Positions 13,042 to 18,857 of a stretch of 18,857 bases of DNA are shown here, in pieces. The notes below the pieces were generated by a model that saw nothing but the letters and a program-made list of their open reading frames with translations, was not told the origin of the DNA and did no database searches. Position numbers and translations under genes: made by a program. Numbering within the stretch: position 1 is the first letter of the stretch; the number at the start of each line of letters is the position of its first letter. The DNA comes from Planctomycetia bacterium (GTDB taxonomy: Bacteria; Planctomycetota; Phycisphaerae; Phycisphaerales; SM1A02), in assembly GCA_005799475.1 (NCBI GenBank), contig SYGQ01000159.1:1-18857 (forward strand). Reading direction: 5' to 3'.

Positions 13042-14526
13042 ATGCGGATCGAGCTCTCTCAGCAGGCGCAAGCCAGGCTGGGCCAGCAGATCAAGCTGGC
13101 CCCACGGGTTCTGCAGTCCATGGAGATTCTCCAACTCCCGATCGAGGGGTTGGAGGAGCGCATTGATCAAGAGCTCGAGTCCAATGTCGCACTCGAGCAA
13201 GTTGAGCACCTCGGCGAGGGTCTGACCCGCCCCGAGTCGGCGTCTTCAGAACATGCTCCCGATCGCTTCGGCCGCGCGCAGGCGCTGCACGACCGAATGG
13301 AGGACGATGTTGCTGACCGTTGGCGCGAACGGTCGCGTCGCGAAGGTGAGCCCGACACCAAGAGCGCGTTCCTTGCCAATGTCCCCTCGCGCGGTGAAAG
13401 TCTGGAACAGGCGCTGCTCGCGCAGTGGTCGCTTTGCGAGGCGCCCGAGCCCATCATGGAGGCCGGGCGCATCATCTTGCGCTGGGTCACGCCGGCGGGA
13501 ATGCTCGCCCGACCGCTCGAAGACATTGCCAAAGAGGCTGCGGGAGCCCGGGCCGCGTCAGTGCCCACCGTCGAGGTCTTCCGCGAAGCGCTCACTCGCC
13601 TTCAAGGCCACCTTGAGCCCGCGGGTCTCGCTGCGCGCGACTTGAAGGAATGTCTCAATCTGCAACTCGACGCGCTCGAACGCACCGCGCGAGAGTTGCA
13701 CAGGACCTCTCGGCTCAAAGATGTCCGAGTGCTTGTGCAGAATCACTTGCACGATCTTGAGAGCGCTCGGTTCACGCACATCGAGCGCGCGCTCGGGTGG
13801 AGCGCGCAGCGGCTCGATGCCGCCCGCGAGGCCCTTCGGCACCTTGATCCGGCGCCGGGCCGCGCGCTGGCGAACGAATCTGAACCGACGATTCGCCCCG
13901 ATGTCATCGTCGACTACGACCCGGTCTCCGAGAAGTACTCCGCTCGGTTGGCCAGCGGACTCATCCCGAGCCTCAGGGTGAGCGAGCAGTACCTCAAACT
14001 TGCGCGCAGCGCCAAGGTCGATGAGGCCGCACGAACGCTCATCACCGACGGCGTGCGGCGTGCGCGCTGGTTCATCGATGCCGTGGAGCAGCGCGGGGCC
14101 ACGCTCCTTCGCGTCGTGAACGAGGTCATTGTGAAGCAACGCGACTGGCTCGATGCAGGAACACCCGCGCTCAAGCCGTTGCCGATGACGCGGGTCGCGC
14201 GCGAACTGAAGTTGGCGGTGAGCACGGTGAGTCGAACGGTTGCCGGCAAGTGGCTCGCAACTCCGCGCGGCACCTTCGAGCTCCGGTCGGTCTTTTCGGG
14301 GGGGACCGAGACGGACTCCGGCACGGACATTTCGTGGCATGCGGTCAAGTCGATGGTGCAGGAGATCATCGCCGGGGAGCTGAAGTCAGCGCCCCTGTCG
14401 GATCAGGCCATTGCCGCGGCGCTCAAAGCGCGCGGCGTGACGCTGGCGCGGCGCACCGTCGTCAAGTACCGCGAGCAACTCGGGATTCCTGCATCCCGCC
14501 TGCGGAAGGCGCGGTCGCGGGACTAA
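13042..14526 (+). CDS. rpoN: RNA polymerase sigma-54 factor
   Basis: A 494-residue sigma-54. Region I at the N-terminus reads LSQQAQARLGQQIKLAPRVL (5-24) with Gln-rich spacing and QSMEILQLPIEGLEERI, the part contacted by enhancer-binding AAA+ activators. An acidic variable linker (about 55-115) is followed by the core-binding domain (about 115-365). The helix-turn-helix region is around VARELKLAVSTVSRTVAGKW (385-404) followed by LATPRGTFELRSVFS. The RpoN box ARRTVVKYRE (469-478), which reads the -24 promoter element, is intact. The ATG at 13042 gives the canonical N-terminus; ribosome site weak (GGCGG). It follows recR by 37 bp and overlaps the next ATG by one base (TAATG). No bacterial enhancer-binding protein is in the window. 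Confidence 0.95.
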   Translation: MRIELSQQAQARLGQQIKLAPRVLQSMEILQLPIEGLEERIDQELESNVALEQVEHLGEGLTRPESASSEHAPDRFGRAQALHDRMEDDVADRWRERSRREGEPDTKSAFLANVPSRGESLEQALLAQWSLCEAPEPIMEAGRIILRWVTPAGMLARPLEDIAKEAAGARAASVPTVEVFREALTRLQGHLEPAGLAARDLKECLNLQLDALERTARELHRTSRLKDVRVLVQNHLHDLESARFTHIERALGWSAQRLDAAREALRHLDPAPGRALANESEPTIRPDVIVDYDPVSEKYSARLASGLIPSLRVSEQYLKLARSAKVDEAARTLITDGVRRARWFIDAVEQRGATLLRVVNEVIVKQRDWLDAGTPALKPLPMTRVARELKLAVSTVSRTVAGKWLATPRGTFELRSVFSGGTETDSGTDISWHAVKSMVQEIIAGELKSAPLSDQAIAAALKARGVTLARRTVVKYREQLGIPASRLRKARSRD

Positions 14527-15665
14527 TGCGCTGCCTTGGTTGTTCATACGAACTCTGGAACTCAGTTCCAGGGGCCTGCCCCGAATGCGGGCGTGCGTGG
14601 ACCTTCGAGGAGTTCCGCTTCCGTCCCGGAAAGGCGCGATTCCTCTGCCCGCACTGTGAAGCCCCGTACGCTGGGACGGACGCGTCAGGACTTCCCGAGC
14701 CGCGCCAATTCGAGTGCACGAAGTGCCGTGCGCCCGTGACGCTGGGCACGATGCGCGCGCTGCCCGCCCCGGGCAGTGACGGGACCGACGCGATGGACGA
14801 CTCGTTCCCGTGGGTCGAACGGCGGCGTATCGGGCGCGTGAAGGCATGGCGAAGAACGCTCTGGTGGTCGTTGGTCAAACCGACCGAGCTTGGCCGCGTG
14901 CTGCCGGAATCACCTCGACTGTGGGATGCCGCTCTGCTCGCATTGATTCAGAGCGCCGTGGCGTCGATGGCATTTGGCGTGCCGCTGGTCCTCTTTGTGA
15001 CCGCGTCAATCATGTCCGTGGCGGGGGGCCGCTCGTCGGTGGCCCCACCACTGGCGATGCTCGCCGTATTGCTGGTCGGTCTCCCGCTCGGACTCATTGC
15101 GCTGACCATGGTGTGGGCGTGCATGGTGCATGTGATTCTGCTCGTGACGGGGCCACTGCATCGTGGCCTCGGTGTGACCACCGTTGTGAGCCTCTACAGT
15201 TGCGGACCGTTCACCCTCTCGGGTGTGCCATGCATTGGGGTCTATCTCTCGTGGCTGAGCGCGATCATCATGGCGAACACGATGATCTTCGCACTGGCCG
15301 CGGCACACCGCATCGCGCACTGGCGGACAGCGGTCGCCGTGCTGACGCCGCTACTTTTGGTCTTCGGCGTCGTCGCGTGGTCGATCTTCCTCGCATTTGG
15401 CGCCGTCGGTGCCGCGATGAACCTAGCGCCAGTTCCGACCGCGCTCGTGGTGCCTTCAGACTCTCAGGCGCTCCCAAGCGTGGCACCGGAAACGCCAGAG
15501 GAAGAGAAGCCCGCGGATGACAAGCTCCCCGCAGAGCCCAATCCAAATCCCGAGGAGCCCCATGCCGAAGTGGACGCCCAGGAGCCACGCCAGCGGGAGC
15601 CGAACGAAGTAACTCGACACGACCGTGATGAGAAGGCATGCCTTCGTGTCACCCACTCCGCGTAG
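14526..15665 (+). CDS. Membrane protein with two N-terminal zinc ribbons and Yip1-like helices
   Basis: A 379-residue protein. Four CxxC pairs (C3/C6, C18/C21, C41/C44, C64/C67) suggest two zinc ribbons in the first 70 residues. After a basic linker come about five hydrophobic helices (roughly 137-163, 175-208, 216-238, 240-262 and 270-298), resembling the Yip1 membrane fold. From residue 311 on the sequence becomes hydrophilic, rich in Pro and Glu (for example PETPEEEKPADDK), and this whole tail lies antisense to the MATE gene with codons in register. The ATG overlaps the rpoN stop by one base, implying coupling. Function unknown; zinc-ribbon/Yip1 proteins are frequent in planctomycetes. The tail could be a real part of the protein or a run-on after loss of an earlier stop. 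Confidence 0.8.
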   Translation: MRCLGCSYELWNSVPGACPECGRAWTFEEFRFRPGKARFLCPHCEAPYAGTDASGLPEPRQFECTKCRAPVTLGTMRALPAPGSDGTDAMDDSFPWVERRRIGRVKAWRRTLWWSLVKPTELGRVLPESPRLWDAALLALIQSAVASMAFGVPLVLFVTASIMSVAGGRSSVAPPLAMLAVLLVGLPLGLIALTMVWACMVHVILLVTGPLHRGLGVTTVVSLYSCGPFTLSGVPCIGVYLSWLSAIIMANTMIFALAAAHRIAHWRTAVAVLTPLLLVFGVVAWSIFLAFGAVGAAMNLAPVPTALVVPSDSQALPSVAPETPEEEKPADDKLPAEPNPNPEEPHAEVDAQEPRQREPNEVTRHDRDEKACLRVTHSA

Positions 15666-17006
15666 CCCTGTGCGAATCACCATCGCGAGGGCGAAAAACA
15701 CCTGAATGAGTCCGCAGGTCACGAGCAGCGGGGGCACCTCTCGAAGGTGAACCTCTTCGCGGCTGATGACCGCCGTCAATGGCGTCGCCGCGACAATGAA
15801 GACGATGCCGAGCGTTCCCATGATGGCGCAGCCAACGAGCGTGCACGCCGAGATCGCGCGTCGGGCCTGCGCGACATTGCCCGCTCCCATGTACTGACCC
15901 GCGAGCGCTCCCGCGGCGATTCCCATCGCGAATCCGGGGAGAAACGAGAACGACTCCCACTGGACCGCGATCATGTGCGCGCCGACGAGTCCGCCGGTGC
16001 CTCGACCCTGGGCCCCATGTGCGGCAGCGCACATCCCAATGAAGAACATCACGAAGAGGTTCACTGCCCACAGCGCGACCCCCTCGGCGAAGTTTGGAAT
16101 GCCGATCCGCGCGATGCGCCAGGTGGTCTCAGCGCTCGGACGCAGATGCCGCCGCTGCGGGCGGAAGTCCTTGACACCGTTGTGCAGCGCGCGCAGTGTC
16201 AAGAGCGCTCCGGCGAGGTACGAGATCGCCGTGCCTGCGGCGATGCCGATGACGCCGTACTTCGCGCCGTCAATGCCAAGGAGATTAGGAATGACGAAGT
16301 CTCCGGCGTGGAACTCGGCGCCCGAGAGCACCCACGACAACGACGCATTGATCACATTCACCGCAACGGCGATCCACGCAGGAATCCAAGTCTCGCCCGC
16401 GCCGTGAAGACACATCGAGCCCACCGTCATGACGCCCGTGGCCGGCATGGCGATGGCAAGGATGCGCACATACTGCGAGCAGTAGTCGGCCGATGCCCCC
16501 TCGAGTCCGGCAAGCGCGGCAAGAGGCTCAACCGAGTACCAGAGTGCCACGCCCACGAGCACGCTCCACGCGACTGAGAGGGTCATCGCCTGACCACACG
16601 CCTCTTCGCCATCCTGCGGACGCCCTGCGCCCATCGCCCGGGCAACGATCGCCTGCGCACCCACCCCGAGCCCGCTCATGGCGATGCCGATGAACCAGCC
16701 GACATACGCGCCGATGCCGATGCCGTCGAGCGCTGGCACGACGGTGGACCCCGGAAGGCTTCCGGCAATCATCTTGTCGATGAGACCCACGCATGCCGCG
16801 AGCGTGTGCTGCATGAGGACCGGCAGCGCGAGCGCCCAGATCGCCGCCCACATGGAGAGCCCTGCGAGTCGACCGCTGCGAATGCGTCCGTCGACCCCGA
16901 CCTCAGCTTCTTCCATCGCAATGATGGCATCAGGCGGATCGTCGGGTCCGACAACAGTCGTCGCCGGATCCAGCTCGGCCCCGAGTCCATCACGCACGCT
17001 CCGCAT
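15456..17006 (-). CDS. MATE-family multidrug/metabolite efflux transporter
   Basis: A 516-residue membrane protein with about 12 hydrophobic helices in two homologous halves, starting near residue 50 after a long acidic cytoplasmic N-terminus. Family hallmarks include the GVGAQAIVARAMGAGR stretch (114-129) of the first half, its counterpart AAGALAGQYMGAGNVAQARR (364-383) of the second, and the GLRGVGDTKACLLITVVSSY (447-466) followed by RLPLAWLL. MATE proteins exchange cations for drugs or metabolites at the inner membrane; the substrate here is unknown. The ATG at 17006 is 5 bp after the stop of the HEAT lipoprotein gene; the ATG for residue 31 is an alternative start. Its last 69 codons overlap the 3' end of the Yip1-like gene on the other strand, yet the encoded residues look conserved for the family, so this is the ancestral frame there. 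Confidence 0.93.
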   Translation of the reverse strand: MRSVRDGLGAELDPATTVVGPDDPPDAIIAMEEAEVGVDGRIRSGRLAGLSMWAAIWALALPVLMQHTLAACVGLIDKMIAGSLPGSTVVPALDGIGIGAYVGWFIGIAMSGLGVGAQAIVARAMGAGRPQDGEEACGQAMTLSVAWSVLVGVALWYSVEPLAALAGLEGASADYCSQYVRILAIAMPATGVMTVGSMCLHGAGETWIPAWIAVAVNVINASLSWVLSGAEFHAGDFVIPNLLGIDGAKYGVIGIAAGTAISYLAGALLTLRALHNGVKDFRPQRRHLRPSAETTWRIARIGIPNFAEGVALWAVNLFVMFFIGMCAAAHGAQGRGTGGLVGAHMIAVQWESFSFLPGFAMGIAAGALAGQYMGAGNVAQARRAISACTLVGCAIMGTLGIVFIVAATPLTAVISREEVHLREVPPLLVTCGLIQVFFALAMVIRTGLRGVGDTKACLLITVVSSYFVRLPLAWLLGVHFGMGLLGIWIGLCGELVIRGLLFLWRFRCHAWERLRV

Positions 17007-17011
17007 CGCCG

Positions 17012-17854
17012 TCAGGGTCGCAGGGGCGGAACAGCCGTGGGATCGTCATGCGTCGATCTCGCGCCTGTGCCAGCGATACCCACGGGAAGACCCGGCGTCT
17101 CCCAATGAGGGATGTCCCAGAAGACGACATAGTCCCAGAAACCGAGGTGCCGCTGATAGGTCGGAAACAGGTACGAGTTCTGTGAGCGAAACCGCTCGGC
17201 CGGGGGCGTGGCGGCGTGCCACGCAAGCCAGCGCACGCGGCTCAGTCCGAGATCATTGCCCGTGATGGCGCGCAGACTGTCGAGCGTTGCAAGGTTGACG
17301 GCAAGTTCGGACTCGTCGAGGCTCGTCACGAGCGCCTGAAAAACATCGTCCTGCGCGTACTGCCCGAGGCCGATCGCCAACTCGATGCGAACCTCCGGCT
17401 CCTCGTTCTCATCGAGCAATCGCTTCCACATGGGTTCGGCCACGGCCGGGCAATGAATGCGCTGCAAGGCGATCGCGCTCGCAAGGCGGACCGGTTTGAA
17501 TGGGCTCATGAGCCCCTTCGCCAAGAGCGGTGCGTCCTCGACGCGCCCGAATCTCCCGAGCGCCGAAATGGCCGCGGCCTGCACCAGCGGATCTTTCATG
17601 TCTTCGGCGTAGAACCGGTAGAGCTTGACATAGGCATCGACACCGCCGAAGGTCGAGTTTCCCAGCAACGCGACGCCGCGGCGCATGTTCTCGGGATCCG
17701 TCGTATCGACGGCCCACTGCGCCGCCTCCTGTGGCGAGGGCGGCATGAGCGCGTCGCCCATGGATCGAAAGTCTGAGCCGATCGTGTCGCAGCCCCACAA
17801 GCACGAGAGCGCGCTGCAGGCGCACGCGGCGGCGATGCATCGGCTTGTACCCAT
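17012..17854 (-). CDS. HEAT-repeat lipoprotein
   Basis: A 280-residue putative lipoprotein. The N-terminus has Arg5, a hydrophobic Ala/Cys-rich stretch and a lipobox LWGC with the lipidated cysteine at residue 22. Residues 54-200 carry helical HEAT-like repeats, for example DPLVQAAAISALGRFG (88-103), KPVRLASAIALQRI (120-133) and EPEVRIELAIGLGQYA (152-167). The remainder is rich in aromatic residues (LGFWDYVVFWDIPHW, 237-251). It probably acts as an envelope protein-binding scaffold; nothing shows a substrate. The ATG shares a base with the cupin stop (TGATG) and has AGGA 5 nt upstream. It precedes the MATE gene, suggesting a three-gene unit. Confidence 0.82.
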   Translation of the reverse strand: MGTSRCIAAACACSALSCLWGCDTIGSDFRSMGDALMPPSPQEAAQWAVDTTDPENMRRGVALLGNSTFGGVDAYVKLYRFYAEDMKDPLVQAAAISALGRFGRVEDAPLLAKGLMSPFKPVRLASAIALQRIHCPAVAEPMWKRLLDENEEPEVRIELAIGLGQYAQDDVFQALVTSLDESELAVNLATLDSLRAITGNDLGLSRVRWLAWHAATPPAERFRSQNSYLFPTYQRHLGFWDYVVFWDIPHWETPGLPVGIAGTGARSTHDDPTAVPPLRP

Positions 17855-18222
17855 CAGCTTCCTGGAGTCGGCGTGCCGCAGTCGAACGATGTGGGCACGA
17901 GGCAGATGAACGACAAGGGCTCCGCGGACTCGTTGCGGAACTGGTGCAGCACATTGGGCTTGATCATCAGGATGTCTCCCGCGCGGCAGGTGTGAAACTC
18001 GCCGTCGTGTTCAACTCTGGCGGATCCCGAAGTGATCATGACTTCGTGTTCGTAGTTGTGTTGGTGGCGCGGCGTGAAGCCACCGGGCGCGACCGTGTAA
18101 TGGCGCATCGCGAAGTTGGGTGCCCCGTCCTTCCTGCCGATCATGATCCGCATGGTCACTCCCTCGACGCCTGGAATCTCGACCGGCGTGGCCGGTGTCT
18201 CCTCGATCCGTCGCTTGAGCAT
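17854..18222 (-). CDS. Small single-domain cupin protein
   Basis: A 122-residue cupin. Motif 1 is GGFTPRHQHNYEHEVMITSG (47-66), with metal ligands H53, H55 and E60. Motif 2 is GDILMIKPNVLHQFRN (82-97), with H93 as the fourth ligand. The protein is a single conserved beta-barrel, so it could be a small dioxygenase, isomerase or sugar/metabolite binder; the family does not fix the reaction. No signal peptide, so cytoplasmic. It is the first gene of the minus-strand unit cupin, HEAT lipoprotein, MATE. Its ATG is 29 bases from the GTG of the divergent hydrolase, with no evident ribosome site. Confidence 0.88.
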   Translation of the reverse strand: MLKRRIEETPATPVEIPGVEGVTMRIMIGRKDGAPNFAMRHYTVAPGGFTPRHQHNYEHEVMITSGSARVEHDGEFHTCRAGDILMIKPNVLHQFRNESAEPLSFICLVPTSFDCGTPTPGS

Positions 18223-18251
18223 GGCGCGAGCGTAACCGCTATGGTGGCGCC

Positions 18252-18857
18252 GTGGCGAAGCTGCGCATCAAGGGATTCCCGCTTGGGGACTGGCAGACCA
18301 ACGCGTGGATCGTGTGGGTGGAGTCGGGCAACCAACGATCGGGCTGGGTCATCGACCCAGGCGATGGCCCGCAGTCGGTCATCGACTTCGTCCGTGCGCA
18401 CCACATCGGGGTCGAGGCGATTCTCTTCACGCACGCGCACTTGGACCACATCATGGGGCTCGAGCGAGTCGCCGATGCCTTCGGAAGTCCGCCCATCTAC
18501 GGGCACCCCGCTGAGCACGCGTGGTTCGGCGATCCGCAACTGAACCTGTCGGCGTTCGCGGGCATCGACCCGGTGTCCGTTCGTTCGCCCACCCGTTCGC
18601 TCAACGCAGGGGACGAACTCGCGCTCGGACCCACCCGTTGGACCATCCTGCACACGCCCGGTCACAGCCCTGGATCGGTTTCCCTTTACTGCAAAGAGGC
18701 TGGCGTCGCGATCGTAGGCGACACGCTCTTCGCCGGCTCCATCGGCCGCAGTGACTTTCCGACGAGTGATCCCGCGGCGCTCATGAACTCGCTCACGCGC
18801 ACCCTCATGGCGCTTCCCGACGACACGGCGGTCCATCCGGGCCACGGACCCTCGACG
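18252..18857 (+). CDS. Metallo-beta-lactamase-fold hydrolase (glyoxalase II-like), 3' end cut off
   Basis: The window shows 202 residues of a zinc hydrolase that runs off the right edge. The GTG at 18252 is the only good start in frame; the ribosome site is weak. The metal site is complete in the visible part: THAHLDH (60-66, with H61, H63, D65, H66), HTPGHSPGSV (134-143; H137 being the next ligand region), GDTLFAGSIGRSDFP (156-170) with the bridging Asp157, and HPGHGPST at the end (195-202). GDTLF...GRSDFP is typical of the glyoxalase II-like or YcbL-type subgroup that hydrolyses thioesters. Actual substrate unknown. It is divergent from the cupin gene. Confidence 0.93.
   Translation, partial: MAKLRIKGFPLGDWQTNAWIVWVESGNQRSGWVIDPGDGPQSVIDFVRAHHIGVEAILFTHAHLDHIMGLERVADAFGSPPIYGHPAEHAWFGDPQLNLSAFAGIDPVSVRSPTRSLNAGDELALGPTRWTILHTPGHSPGSVSLYCKEAGVAIVGDTLFAGSIGRSDFPTSDPAALMNSLTRTLMALPDDTAVHPGHGPST

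Overview
The window looks like a chromosomal segment of a GC-rich planctomycete, most probably of the Phycisphaerae. This is inferred from C-terminal dockerin-like D-x-N-x-D-G...SAWG modules, Cys/Asp-rich calcium-type repeats, Tat-exported Gfo/Idh/MocA oxidoreductases next to an SUMF1-domain protein, and a zinc-ribbon/Yip1-like membrane protein. No phylogenetic marker was compared. Genes are tightly packed. Start and stop codons overlap at most operon junctions, there is only one gene-free stretch above 300 bases, and I see no insertion sequence, CRISPR array, tRNA or rRNA.

Region 1 (1-3189): the 3' end of a secreted dockerin-like protein converges on a large secreted reprolysin-like zinc metallopeptidase that also ends in a dockerin-like module. 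The gap between them (337-663) holds three perfect hairpins. Region 2 (3219-6684, + strand): an exported operon of an SUMF1-fold protein without the catalytic cysteines of formylglycine-generating enzyme, followed by two related Tat-signal Gfo/Idh/MocA oxidoreductases, joined by GTGA and TTGA overlaps. Region 3 (6590-10725, - strand): a YacL-type PIN-TRAM membrane protein, a REC-GAF-HD-GYP phosphodiesterase with a degraded receiver, and an ApbE-type FAD:protein FMN transferase. The ApbE 3' end overlaps the last oxidoreductase gene by 95 bp on the opposite strand.

Region 4 (10751-15665, + strand) is the information-processing core: 4.5S-type SRP RNA, dnaX, recR, rpoN (sigma-54), then a zinc-ribbon/Yip1-like membrane protein. 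The ffs-dnaX-recR order is widely conserved, but here the small ybaB gene is absent between dnaX and recR. dnaX carries an A10 homopolymer exactly where tau/gamma slippage sites lie, with stop codons immediately downstream in both other frames, and it lacks the four zinc-binding cysteines usual for bacterial DnaX. The SRP RNA apical loop is UGAC (URRC class) rather than GNRA, and the RNA ends about 11 nt before the dnaX ATG.

Region 5 (15456-18222, - strand): cupin, HEAT-repeat lipoprotein and MATE-family transporter form an operon. The last 210 bp of the MATE gene lie antisense to the 3' end of the Yip1-like gene with codons in exact register. Region 6 (18252-18857, + strand): a divergent metallo-beta-lactamase-fold hydrolase cut by the window edge.

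The observations most worth following are the dnaX slippage site with the lost zinc module, the SRP RNA/dnaX junction, the register-aligned antisense overlap, and the SUMF1-like/oxidoreductase export operon. I did not find an obviously new defence or mobile system.
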